The position numbers and the translations under genes were made by a program. A stretch of 64,000 nucleotides of DNA from Thermothielavioides terrestris NRRL 8126. Lineage: Eukaryota > Ascomycota > Sordariomycetes > Sordariales > Chaetomiaceae. Each line of letters begins with the position of its first letter. The stretch's first letter is position 1. The notes beneath the pieces were generated by a model that saw only the letters and a list, made by a program, of their open reading frames with translations, did no database searches and was not told the origin of the DNA. Of this stretch, positions 46,136-56,987 are shown in pieces. The DNA is taken from NCBI RefSeq assembly GCF_000226115.1, contig NC_016457.1:6510001-6574000 (forward strand), in the 5' to 3' direction.

Positions 46136-46981
46136 GCGCAGGCAGACCATGAATTACCTGGGTCGGATCTGCATTTGGTGGATGGATGGATGGACGGACG
46201 GCGTTGGGGTTTGATGATTTTTTTCGGCACACTGGGATGAAGTAGCTAGCTCATGCTTGACTACCCCTGCCCCAGAGGCTACCCGGCTGGGTGAATAAAT
46301 TCGTTCATACAACCCGGCCCAGAATCGGGCCTGATTGACGTGACGTGACCGTGTGTGATGTGCGAGAGGTTGCCTCAGGTAATTTGTAATAGGCCTTGGG
46401 CCTCCAATGGGCGGGTGACGACCAGAGAATGATCACGATGGACGACTGCGTCGGGTAGTTGTCGAGCTCGGGGGGGGAGGGCGAGGGGGGGGGGGGGCAT
46501 TGACACGCTACAGTCTCTCAAAGGTACGGCCTATCCGGCAATACACGATACTTCCAGTGTCGCAGCACACAAGCCGTTTGGAGGACGTGGAATTAAATGG
46601 ATTACATATACTGCCATTTCGCCGCTGTGCTGATACTGCCCAGAGATGCAGGTCAATGAGAGCCCGTTAAGTTGTTGAGAGTTGAGAAGGTTTGGCCCCC
46701 CACTGGACTGGACCCAGCCAGAGTGTGTGGAGCAGGACGGGGCGTTGACGGGTGGGGGTAGGCGGTTTCTCCGGGGTTTGTCCGGCAGGTCCAGGAACCG
46801 GGAACCGGCAGCAGCTGGTTCGTGCTCCGGAGCACTTGCAAGGTAGCTGGGAGCTTCCTGTGAATTTGATAAGCCCGCTGATGGCGTGCCGAAACTGCAC
46901 CAAACATCCAAGTCGCATGCGACACCTCCCATCCCCTGATTTCGAGAATCCGTTCGCCGCTCGTTGGGCTGCACCCAGAAG
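46136..46981. other. Intergenic PIR gene / WBP4-like gene
   Basis: It holds the 3' flank of the PIR gene, a TGGATGGATGGATGGACGG stretch near 46180, a 13-nt G run at 46485-46497, and the promoter of the zinc-finger gene. No gene is seen. Confidence 0.6.
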
Positions 46982-47869
46982 ATGGCGGATTATTGGAAGT
47001 CGACTCCAAATTACTGGTGCAAGCACTGCAAGGTATACGTGCGCGACACCCAGCTCGAGCGCACCAACCACGAGGCGACGGCGAAGCACCAGAGCGCCGT
47101 CAAGCGCTCGCTGCGAGAACTGCACCGCGATGCCGAGCTGAAGGAGCGCGAGAAGGAACGGGCGAAGCGAGAAGTCGAGCGTCTGAATGGCGTCGTGTCC
47201 GGCCCGAGCAGTAGCGCAACCGGCGGCGCGTCAAGGTCGGGACCGGGGGCGAGACCGAGCGGCGGGGCTTACGGTGCGCCGCTGCAGCAGGTGTCGCCCG
47301 CAGAGCGTCAGAAACAGCTGGAGCAGCTTGCTGAGCTGGGCGTCAACATCCCGACTGAGCTGAGAGGCGGCCTGGCGATGGCGGGGGAGTGGACCGTCAC
47401 CTCAACGAGGGTCATCGAACAACAGACCAACGGAGACGCCGAGAACAAAGGGTCATCCACCCCGGACAGCCGTGCCACTGGCGTTAAGCGAGAGCGAGAT
47501 CGGACCGAGGAAGAGAAGGAGCAGGAGGAGGCTATCAAGGGCCTCTTCAAGAAACCCCGCAGATGGGGCGTCGACTCCAAGGCCATGCCGGCCGAGGAGG
47601 ACGCCGAGCTGGACGCTTTGTTAAGCGAACCGCTGGCCAAGATCAAGAAGGAGGAGAGCGAGACGCCGCCGACTAAGACAGAGGCCGACCAGGGAGAAGT
47701 TGCCGAGTCCGTGAAGCCAGATGCGTCTCCTCCGGTCAAGAAGGAGCCAGAGGACGGGGGGATCGGCTCCGGCGACGAACCCAGCTCGGAACCGGTACCC
47801 GGGCCTCCCAGCGAGGCCCCAGCAGTGATGTTCAAGAAGCGGAAAGCCAAAAACATACGGCAAAAATAA
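46982..47869 (+). CDS. WBP4/FBP21-like U1-type zinc-finger splicing protein, 295 aa
   Basis: Single exon. ATG 46982 gives the family start MADYWKSTPNYWCKHCKVYV. The U1-C/matrin-type finger uses C13, C16, H30 and H36. A charged helix follows (AELKEREKERAKREVERLNG), then a Gly/Ser-rich linker and AERQKQLEQLAELGVNIPTE. The second half holds FKKPRRWGVDSKAM and an acidic, Lys-rich region, and the protein ends in the conserved basic motif VMFKKRKAKNIRQK. Human WBP4 has two WW domains that bind splicing factors; none is seen here, as in many fungal homologues. A role in the pre-catalytic (B) spliceosome is expected from the family. Confidence 0.85.
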   Translation: MADYWKSTPNYWCKHCKVYVRDTQLERTNHEATAKHQSAVKRSLRELHRDAELKEREKERAKREVERLNGVVSGPSSSATGGASRSGPGARPSGGAYGAPLQQVSPAERQKQLEQLAELGVNIPTELRGGLAMAGEWTVTSTRVIEQQTNGDAENKGSSTPDSRATGVKRERDRTEEEKEQEEAIKGLFKKPRRWGVDSKAMPAEEDAELDALLSEPLAKIKKEESETPPTKTEADQGEVAESVKPDASPPVKKEPEDGGIGSGDEPSSEPVPGPPSEAPAVMFKKRKAKNIRQK

Positions 47870-48218
47870 TGCCATGGTTCCACAACCGGCACGTAAGGAT
47901 CCGGCCAGTACTCACCATGAAAGCAGTTTAGATACTCACTTCTTTGCCCGTGAAGGTTACGTGGCCTCCGGACGCGTGTGGATGGGCCCCAGGGCTACAC
48001 AAACAACGCATTACTCTCTTCCCATCAAACGGCGTCCCCCTTCTTTGTGCTTAAAGGTTACATAACCTACACAAACTTACATGACCTATACAAACATGTA
48101 GGTGGACCCTGGGGCTACACAACCAACTCAAGATCCTTCTCTTGATATTAGACTCCATCCTCCCCGCCCCCTTTCCGCGCTCCTGTCTCCCACGCACAAG
48201 CCAAATCCAGCGAGCACC
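47870..48218. other. Short intergenic region with direct repeats
   Basis: Two related blocks (about 47975-48010 and 48090-48130) share GGGGCTACACAA-type sequence, and short ACATAACCTACACAAA-like units repeat at about 48055-48095. It precedes the F-box/ankyrin gene and likely includes its promoter. Confidence 0.6.
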
Positions 48219-50395
48219 ATGCCAGTCAAGCCGATCACACCTGGCCTCACGCCATCGCTCAGCAAGTACCTGGAACAGCGGACCCAGGAGTACCGGGATC
48301 TATCCGCAGCCAGGTCCACGGGACGGAACAGCTACGACTACCCGCCCGCGAACTGGCCGGCTGACCGATGCCTGCTGACTCGGCTGCCTCGAGAGCTGCT
48401 GTTCCTCGTGTTCGACTGTCTGTACCAGGCCGACCTCTACCACCTGGCCGTGACCTGCCGCTACCTGGCAGCTCTGGCGCTGGATCTGCTATACAGCCGC
48501 GACATATCTGACTTCGACTGCCTCGCGCTTCGGTGGGCTTGCACCTTCGACATCGCCCCGACGCTGGAACGCACTCTCAGCTACGGAGCCCCCGTCGACC
48601 ATGCCTTCCGTGAGCGTTCCCACCTGGGATGCCGCTGGGTCATAGACATGACCGCCGTCGGCGCGACGTGCAGCACTCCGCTCACCACCGCCATCGGCGC
48701 CAACGGCTCCGAAACTATCCGCTTGCTCGTCGCTCGCGGCGCCAATGTCAACACGCCAGATCCTCGGACGTCACATGTCGGCTGCGGGGGCGTTCACGAA
48801 GTCTTGTTCCCCATACACCTTGCCATGGGCACTCCCGACGGTCCTCCCTCTGGCAGATTCCAGCCTGGGAATCCTACAATCGTCCGCCAGCTTCTCGACG
48901 CCGGGGCCGACCCGAACCAGGAGTCAGTGTGCCATTACCCAGCCGACCCCGCCGAGATGGTGCGACACGTCACGCCACTCATACTGGCCATGCAGCCCCA
49001 GGTCCCGGTCGAGACGGTCCGTTTGCTCCTAGAGCGCGGTGCTCACCCGACATTGCCCGGCGTCTATCGAACATCGAGTTCCTTCACTGGCATTGAGCAG
49101 CTCCCCTCTGAGTTTCGGGCACGTGCCCCGCTTGACTTCATGTTGCCGCCGGATCGCTTTCGTGGCCACCTCGTCTTCCCGCTTGACTTGGACAAAATAC
49201 GGATCTTGCTTGCCTACGGGGACGTGAACGAGCTGTGCTATGTCCAACCCAGGCTCAGCGCCTGGCTTCCGGACGAGCTAGACGACCGGGTACCGGTGCT
49301 TTACAACCATTGGGATCATCGCCAAGCTGCCGATATCCTTAACCTGTTCATCGCGGCCGGAGTTAACATCGCTGATTGGGCCGAGAAGGCTCACTCCCCG
49401 ATCCTGTCCGTCATCTGGTGGGCTGAGGACGAGATCAGGCTGCCGAGACGCGACGGCGCACTCGAACAAAGGCATAGTATCATGAGCAGAGCTGTCGAGA
49501 TGATCACGCTTTTGGCCGAGGCTACGCTGGTCGAGCCTTCTGCTGCAGGCCGGTCGCTCCGAAACTCAAGCATCATCGACGCGGTGGCGCGCCTGGACAG
49601 ACCGGAAACGAATCTGTGGAGGACGGGCCAGACGCCCCTCCGCTACCTGTGCAGCCCGCTCCGGAGCGTGGATCTTACGGAACTCGTCCCCTTGCTGCTC
49701 CGCTACGGAGCCGACATCAACGGCGCCGACGCCGGGCCCCCCACAGACCACGGCCTCGCCGACATCAACAGCGACGACGCCGGGCGCCGCACCGCCCTCC
49801 ACCTCGCCGTCATGTTCGGCTGCGGCGCCGCGGCGCACAGCCTCCTCGGCTTCCTCGGCGGACCCACTTCCTCCGGGCTCACCGTCGACGCCCGTGACGG
49901 CCACGATTGGACCCCGCTCCATCACGCGTGCCTGTTCGGCTTCTGGCGCGACCGCGCCCGCCAGTGCGCGGCCGCGCGGCTGCTCTTGGACCACGGCGCC
50001 GACGTGCATGCGCGCACCCACCGCGGGTGGACGCCGCTCGCCTTCGCCGTCCTCGCTGCCAACCCGGAGACACCGACCGGGCGACCCCGCTGCGGGACAT
50101 GGCCGTCGAGGTGGCGCGCGTCCAGGCGGACATCGCCGCGATGCTTGTGGATCGACTGGGCGCTGCGGCGGTTAAACCGCCGCCGGAGTCGGATCAGCAG
50201 GGCCTGGTGTCCCGGTTCGTGGAGTGGCAAATCCACCCTTAGGTGCCGGAACATCTCCCCATCGTGTTCTGCGCGTACCTCGGGGACGTCGGCGGGACCC
50301 ACTGGACCTTTGACCGGGACATCGAGATCGTGTTCGAGGCGATGGGTCAGCTTGGATTCGGCTACTTCGCGCCGTACGAACCTTTGGAGGAGTAA
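48219..50395 (+). CDS. F-box/ankyrin-repeat protein with 3' frameshift and internal stop
   Basis: The frame from ATG 48219 encodes about 615 coherent residues. An F-box-like motif lies at residues 51-95 (LLTRLPRELLFLVFDCLYQA). It is followed by at least six ankyrin repeats (SETIRLLVARGANVNTPD, TIVRQLLDAGADPNQES, VETVRLLLERGAHPTLPG, ELVPLLLRYGADINGAD, AAARLLLDHGADVHART and others). Near 50064-50066 the coherent frame ends: in-frame reading turns into Arg/Ser-rich sequence up to 50624, while the next frame continues the protein (DTDRATPLRDMAVEVARVQA, DIAAMLVDRLG) to a TAG at 50240. After that TAG the same frame goes on protein-like (GGTHWTFDRDIEIVFEAMGQ) to TAA 50395. So one base appears lost and one codon has become a stop, or the sequence has errors. 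Such proteins often act as SCF adaptors in fungi; the substrate is unknown. Confidence 0.75.
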
Positions 50396-50856
50396 AGCAT
50401 TTGTGGTTTGGGGAGGGCGATCGGCCCTCGCGCGCCAGTGTGATGCACTCTCGTTCGTTCGGTCGTGCCTTGGCTTGCTCTGTGGGGGATCTGAACGCGC
50501 GAAGAGGTTGTTCTCGTCGCTGCATATCTGCGCGCGGCGACGTGCACCCACCCGCTGGAAGGATGGGGGAAGAATTGGGGTTGCTTCGTCCGATGGGAAG
50601 TGTGTTCAACTGGAACAAGACTAAAAAAAGACTATCTATTGACATGAATCATGGACCATGAGTGAACTGAGCTCAGTGGGGTGTTGAAACTTGTGATCAT
50701 CATCATCTGCCAGGCCTTCCTCCGCAGTAGACACCGCCTTTCTGCTCCGCGCTCTGTTCCTGCCGTCGCCGTGGCCGCCGAGGTCCCATCATCACTACCA
50801 TCCTCCCCAACTTCTCTTCTCCCAAATCCCTTACCCTTTGGGCTCTACCCCGTCCC
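50396..50856. other. Intergenic, no gene seen
   Basis: This is the 3' flank of the F-box/ankyrin gene running into a decayed minus-strand gene. Only chance frames are present. Confidence 0.55.
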
Positions 50857-51300
50857 TCAAAATCCATCCTCCCTCTCCAAAAACGCCGCCGCCGGCCCGG
50901 TCGCCTCCAGCGCATAGAGAACATGCGCCGGCAGGATGAACCGCGTGCCCCCGCATACCGCATCGGCCGGGTCGCAACAGCTTGGATGCCCGCCGGGTCG
51001 AACCCGGCGATGCGAATCACGCTGCCGTCTGCAGGTTCTCCCTGGTGTACCTGAACAGCACCGCGCCCCTGGCCTGGTCGGCAACCACCGCCGGATTCTG
51101 CTGCGCACCCGCACCCGGGCTCGACAGCGCGCTCAAGCGCTCAAGCGCGCCCGCGATGACTGCCGTTGCCCTGGCTGTCCTGTACATACATACATACATA
51201 CCCGGCCCCGCCACGACGGCCGACGATGGGCACTTGGTTGTTTGCGCGCTAGTCAGCGTTCAGGATGCGGGTGGCGCCGTTGATTGCCGCGAGCTCGGCG
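50857..51300 (-). pseudogene. Frameshifted gene remnant, family unknown
   Basis: On the minus strand, protein-like pieces run in order: ELAAINGATRILNAD (about 51296-51255), then, after GTATGTATG...TGTACAG that looks like a former intron, TAVIAGALERLSALSSPG and NPAVVADQARGAVLFRYTRE (to a TGA at 51017). A different frame then gives VIRIAGFDPAGIQAV (about 51017-50970), and a third gives CGGTRFILPAHVLYALEATG ending in EREDGF and TGA at 50857. At least two frameshifts interrupt it. No domain is recognised. It looks like the C-terminal part of a once functional enzyme-like protein. Confidence 0.45.
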
Positions 51301-52539
51301 TGCCTTTGGAACCGGCCCAATGATATCTAGACTACAACAAGGCTCGGCAAGGCAAGCCACGTTTAGCAGAGTTTGGCTGAATGGCTCTCGGCCGCCCCAC
51401 GATGGCGTGCGTCGACAGGGGGTTGGGGGCGCGGGCTCGTGGTGCGCGGCAGGGTTGCATCTGGTGGCGTTTCATTGTTCCTTTGCTTCTCCCATCCTGT
51501 GAATAAGCACACCAACATCGCAGGCTGCCAAGAAGAGAGTGCCGAGGCTCGCCAAGTGAGCGTGTGGAGAAGGTTAGCTTCAAGTCCGTGGACTGCTGGG
51601 CAGACTTGTCATGCTCAGAGATAGTATTGAGATTTGGCAGGCAGTCGCCTGAAAGAGCCAGGTCGGCCATTAGGTGTTGCTTGGTGGAACGATGTTCACA
51701 AGGGTCAGTAGTGGAAGTTGAGCGAATACACAACGCATGTAAGTCATGCTGCCTTGCTCACTTTCCAACAAATTCCATTGAAGTAACAGAAAAACCTCCT
51801 CTTCACCCGCTCGGAGCCTTTCTTGGCTAGAAACACAGATATTGAGTTTGGCCTCTCTGTCCTGAGTTGAAGGACAGCACCGACGGCCCGCTAATGCGCA
51901 GCAAAGAGCCACTTAGACTTCACCAAGGTCACACATCGCCTATGGCTCGAATCGTAATCTCATAGAGTCCGAGCGGAGCATGGGAATCTGCAATAAACCT
52001 CTGCGAGATGGTCAGGTGTAGGGGCAGCGGCATCGTGCATAAGCCGTCGTTGGATGCGGATGACGAATGCTGATATGATAGGCATGTCCAATGAGAGCAG
52101 AGCCATCCTACTCGGCCCGGCCTGGCTTGGCTGCATTTCATCATGGATGCTGACATTCCCATATCTTTCCGCGGTAAGGCTTGCTGTGAATGGGCACCGG
52201 AGGTGTCCTGGAGCTGCAATATGCAGTCGAGGCAATATCGTGACAGTGGCGCGGACAAGAGTAAATCATACGGCGTCATCCTCTCTTGGTGTGGCTGTTG
52301 GGACTTCTCTGCAGACATGCTCGCACCAACGCACCAACGCTCACAAGTTGTGTCAGACTGAGTGTCAGACTGAGTGTCAGACTGAGTCCCAGAGCTGAAC
52401 GAGCGGACAAAGTCGACGGCGTCTATAAACCACCAGCCATGAGCGGGACACAGAGCCTCAGGTCTTCTCGCTGCAAGTGTCCATCGAAGCAAGACGGCTG
52501 AGTCCTGCGATTTCAAGGATTCCCCTATCTTGAGGCAGC
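51301..52539. other. Intergenic with small tandem repeats
   Basis: No intact gene is seen. A 12-bp unit TGTCAGACTGAG is repeated three times at 52351-52386 just after a doubled CACCAACG motif. The right end is the likely promoter of the hydrolase gene. Confidence 0.5.
52351..52386 (+). repeat. 12-bp tandem repeat, three units
   Basis: Three consecutive copies of TGTCAGACTGAG, the last slightly diverged, lie about 150 bp before the hydrolase ATG. Confidence 0.85.
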
Positions 52540-53997
52540 ATGAAGTGGCACCGTCATCTTCTGGATCTCGGCATCAGCGGTGTCGCCGCACGGCGATGCC
52601 AGAATGTCTCCGTTTCTCTTGACCTCAGTTTCCGCAATGCTGTGTTCGACCTTGACCCGCCCGCCTCGACGGTCGAAATGACCAATTTCTTCCTCAACTT
52701 AGCCAGACAGGGCCACAACTATTCAAGCGAGGTTCTGACGGGCGTAAGTTCGTCATCACGCACCAGTTCGAAACCCCAGAACAACCGGCAGCCCTGACGA
52801 ACCTCGGCATGTCTCAAGTACGCCACCATCTCGGGCACGTCCCAGATCGCCGCCACCTTCTGCACACCCGGCCAAGGCCCCGGAAAGACGCTCCAGCTGC
52901 TCACGCACGGCCTCACGCTGGACAAGAGCTACTGGGACATCCCCTTCCACAGCCCCAACTACAGCTACGTCGCCGCGGCCGTCGACCAGTACGGCTACTC
53001 GACCTTCGCCTGGGACCTGCTGGGCGCGGGCGGCTCGCAGCGGGGCGACCCGGTCGACGAGCTGCAGTACAACCTGCAGAGCGCGGCGCTGGCGAAGCTG
53101 ACGGCGCAGCTGCGCGCCGGCGCGGTCCGTGGCGTGCCGCGCTTCGCCCGCGTGGCGCACGTCGGCCACTCGTACGGCGCCATCCAGACGTACACGCTCG
53201 GCGTGCGCCGCCCGGCCGCCTCCGACGCGCTCGTCCTCACCGGCTTCAGCCACAGCCCCGTCGGCTTCGCGCCTTTCCTGCTCGGCGGTAACTTCGGCGC
53301 TGCTGATGCGCTGCCCCAGTTGGCGGACTACCGGGCCGGCTACTTCGCGAATAGCGGCGAGGCGGGCGTGCAGACGGGCTTCTTCGCGCCCGGGAATTTC
53401 GACACGGCTATGCTGCGGTATATCTTTGAGACGATGTCCGCGGCCGCGGTCGGCGAGATGCTGACGTTGGGGCCGGACTTGGCCGTGATCAGCCCGTTTG
53501 ACGGGCCTGTCTTGGTCATCACCGGACGTGAGTTCTGCTGCGGTAGTTCAACGAGAGCATGGTCTCTTTGGGATATGAAGGGCTAAAAAAAGAAACTGGG
53601 TGAATCCTCGGCAGAACGCGACGTGGGCTTCTGCGGCGGCGACTGTAGCATTACCGGCGATCCCAGCCTCTCGTCCCTCCTGGACATAACGAAAAGCATG
53701 ATACCAAACGCAAATCCTTTCCAGAGCTTCGTCGTGCCCAACGCAGGACACTTGTTGACCGCGGTAAGCAAGACTATCATCATATCAAAGGATGGTCAAG
53801 CGTGATGTGAGTCGAGGTGCCAACCGTGGGCATAGGAATTTACGCACCCTCTGGCTTTCAAAGCAATTCTGGACTTTCTTGTCCCAGAACGTAAGGGCTT
53901 AGACATGGGGAGCATCGCTGGTCCAGACATCCCGTGCCGGCAGCAGTCAGGCAGCATCAACACCAGTAAGCAAAGCAGGCACAAATTCAATACTTGA
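52540..53997 (+). CDS. Alpha/beta-hydrolase family protein, 4 exons, 407 aa
   Basis: Exons 52540-52743, 52819-53527, 53615-53763 and 53836-53997 keep frame. The start gives a weak N-terminal segment, then CQNVSVSLDLSFRNAVFDLD, a pattern known from secreted fungal hydrolases, but the hydrophobic core of a signal peptide is not convincing. The fold is clear: oxyanion strand QLLTHGLTLDKSYWDIPF, then YVAAAVDQYGYSTFAWDLLG, and the nucleophile elbow VGHSYGA with Ser at about residue 186. A cap region follows, then LVITG, and the catalytic-His motif FQSFVVPNAGHLLTA. Two Cys in exon 3 (CGGDC) may pair. Exon 4 is less certain because a GTAAGG in it could be another donor. The substrate is unknown; an esterase or lipase-like activity is the usual finding in the superfamily. 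Confidence 0.75.
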
Positions 53998-55345
53998 TTC
54001 TTCAGCGCCACATTTGATGTGTCTGTGTGCCTTTAACCAGCTGAACCCCTGATGAAGTGGGAAAAACTCAGAACCCGAACCCCGTGGCCAGATCTCCAGG
54101 GCCGACGTAGGAAACTCCAGGGAGGCCGGGCATGTAGTCTGGAAGAAAGGGTTTGTGTGGCACGCAAACCAGCAAGAACCGAGGGTCTGGTTCCTCGGGT
54201 GGCCTGAGGGCACTCTAACGTTGGCTTGGGAGTCTAGCAGGAGTCTTCGGCTAAATCACTTAGTTCTTTGGATGCGTCTTCGCGGCGTGGGAGTCGCACA
54301 GCACCTGCAGCTCAATATTAATTGGCTTACATGTGTGAGGTGATTACACGCAGTGATCCCTTCCACACCTTTCCACCGCAACTCCCCCAGCCTCGCTTGC
54401 CCCGTGTCAGAGCCGGAGGACTGGATCGGCATCGCCTAGCCATGCTGATCAAGTCACTGTAACTAGGTAGTTTGGATCCACGGGAGCCCAACTGTAGCCC
54501 AGCAGGCGCCCTCTCTTCCAGAGGCTTCTTGTTAACTAGTGTACTGAGTGTGCCGAACGCGGTAGCTTCAATTGCTCGCATCCACGCCGTGGTTCCAACA
54601 TCTCGGTCCCAGAGGGCAGGTTCGGTCTACTTCTCTCGCTCGAACTCCTAAGTTGACTCGTAACTTGTTGATTGCTGCTTAGTCCAAATCATCCTGAGCG
54701 CTCGATCCATCCACAAGTGCGCCCGTCTGTACCGCGTAGTGCTTTCCTACATGGCACACCGAGTCCAGGTCACTTATGGCGCTACCCCGGTCCCGAAGAT
54801 CCTCGGTGAGTCCGACCAAGAATGCCAATGCCTGCCGATCCCCGCATCTCACGAGGACAAACAAATCTCACCGCAATAGCCTCGAGTCCCAACCAGGCAA
54901 CAACCACTTTGGCGCCTATTACGACATCTCGGGGGGCGGTGACAACATGAAATGCAGATGAGGCTCTGCCGGTCGGCCAAGCATCTATCCGACTCTGACA
55001 CGCTAATGGAGGTGGCTGACTATGAACATATGAAAAGACTCTGGTTGATTAATCATTTGACAAACACGGCGCACACCGGTGACCTGGGCTGCAGGGCGCG
55101 GACCTCCCAGATTCCAACACACGGCATATGGAAAGGGATGTGGGCGGAGATTAGGGTTTACTCCGGTTGTGTGGCCTAATGAGGGGGTATCAACAGAGGT
55201 CAACCAGCTATAAGTAGGCTACCCACGAAGCGGCTCGATTCAGGTCGGCACCCCAGCGCTTTCTTGACCGTTTCCACACCAGATCCCACAGGACTCCGAA
55301 GCCAGCCGCCTCCATCGTCCTATCTGCAGGTCAAGGCAAACGACC
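53998..55345. other. Intergenic, no gene seen
   Basis: 1.3 kb between the hydrolase and the small Cys-rich gene. Open frames are short and without character. A CT-rich, TATAAGTAGG-containing stretch near 55208 is a plausible core promoter for the Cys-rich gene. Confidence 0.5.
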
Positions 55346-55748
55346 ATGAAGCTCAACCTCGCTCTCCCTCCCCATCCTAGCCGGCCTCGCAGCCGCCAAG
55401 ATAGGGGATCTCTGCAAGGCAGACGGAGTGAGTGAGCCCATGCCATCCCTTCCACCCAACCTGCCGTCCAAGTAAACTCTCAACATCCGAGTTAGTTATA
55501 ACTGACCTAGCCACTCCCCCCCCTCCTCCGGGTCCGGGGCGGAGCGTAAATCCAGTTCACCGGAACGTGCGAGAAGAAAAGCTGGTGCGACAGCCGCGGC
55601 GGCTCGCGCCCCGTCGTCGGCGCCTGCCCGCACGACCCCAGCGATGTCATGTGCTGCCTGTATCCGACGTGTGACAACGACCACGGCTACTGCATGGGAC
55701 ACGGCCGACAGCGCGTGCGCTGCGGACGGGGGGCGCACTTCGTCAGAT

Positions 55749-55822
<74 letters not shown>

Positions 55823-56009
55823 CGTTCTGCTCCGCCTAGTCCGGCCCCAGTTCAGTCCGGTCCGGTCCGGTCTGGTCTTAGGTTCCGGCCCCTGCCAGGC
55901 AGGCAGGGGTTGGCTGGCTGGCTGTTCAAGATGGTGCTCCGCTGACTTGCGTGGCTACAGCAACAAGTGCCCCGGCCCGAGCAGCTACAAGTGCTGCGTC
56001 ATCTCCTGA
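55346..56009 (+). pseudogene. Small secreted Cys-rich protein gene, broken at the signal peptide
   Basis: The ATG at 55346 starts MKLNLAL and then runs into a stop. One frame over, the sequence codes a convincing secretion core (LPILAGLAAAKIGDLCKADG) up to a GTGAGT donor at 55430. Exon 2 follows in phase 0 at 55552 (FTGTCEKKSWCDSRGG, then CPHDPSDVMCC and CDNDHGYCMGHGR). The last part, NKCPGPSSYKCCVIS with TGA at 56007, has the CPGP..x.CC pattern that repeats the CPHDPSDVMCC pattern, as in small fungal lysozyme-associated or effector-like Cys modules. A run of 71 T separates the two halves and may lie in an intron ending CTACAG at 55961, but the reading frames do not match cleanly. It may be a pseudogene or a real gene with sequence errors. 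Confidence 0.45.
55750..55820 (+). repeat. Poly-T run, 71 nt
   Basis: An uninterrupted run of 71 T lies inside the Cys-rich gene. It is far longer than any other homopolymer in the window. It could be a poly-A tail of an inserted reverse transcript on the other strand, slippage expansion, or an assembly artefact. Confidence 0.9.
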
Positions 56010-56987
56010 GGCTCTGCTGCGAATGCAGAAAGAGGGTTCGACTCGGCTGGTTACATTGTTGGGGGCCGGTTGGGCAACTGGACGCTGGTCACCTGAAGAT
56101 GAAGTGTCATTACCGCCCTGACTTAGCGTCTTTTGAATTGGGTTTCCGTGAAGGCTCTCTTCGTTGAACAGGGCCCTCGCAGGTTCAAGCCATCACAAGG
56201 AACCCGACATGTCAAGTGCTGATTGCTCCTGTCATGAGGAGGCGGAACAATTGCAAGAGTTTATGTCTCGCTCAGTCACTTGTTATCCTGGTCCTCCTTT
56301 GCTGCTATCCTCGCCTCGTCCAATGCCTGCACTGTTTCTTCTGAAGCTGCGATCCGGAGTCAAATGTGTTGATTGCCAAGAAACCCGGCAGGGGATGGCG
56401 CAACGGACCTATTTCGGCGCGCGGCTGACAGGGAGGGCGGCAGGTCCCGTGTAGTTGATTAGCGCGAGGGTTGGATGGAAAGTGGGTTCATGAAGTGAAC
56501 CCGGGTCAGCGGATAATCGGCAACCTGGACGGGAAGGGCACGGTTTGGGGGCGAATTTCTGCTCTGCGGACGCTCACTGGGGCACCTGCTGGGTGTGGCG
56601 ATTGGGTTTGGGGCGGATGATTTGGAAGAACCAATAGCCGGCGGTGAGTGCTGTTGGGTCTCTTGAGTACCGGAGAGACTGGTACTTTGGGTAATTGGGG
56701 CCCTACTCTACGTCGTACACACCCTCTTTGAGGCCCTCGTTACACAAGGGGGCAAGAGGATTGGCGAGAATCAACTGCACAATCATCTGCTGACGGGAGG
56801 CTCGCCTACCGGCTCACACAAACCTGCCAGGGGGCCGTCCAAACATGCTGATGTATTATCATATTACGAGCTTGGTCGTGAAGGGCCGCTACCTCGCTTA
56901 GAGAGCGGGCCTCACAGACACCGACAAACTAAGCAAACCTCAGCAACGCAAAACCGGCCGACAGAGTTAAGCACGAGCCTGAGCCGT
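56010..56987. other. Convergent 3' intergenic region
   Basis: It lies between the Cys-rich gene (plus) and the stop of the transporter (minus). No protein-like frame is seen. Confidence 0.55.
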
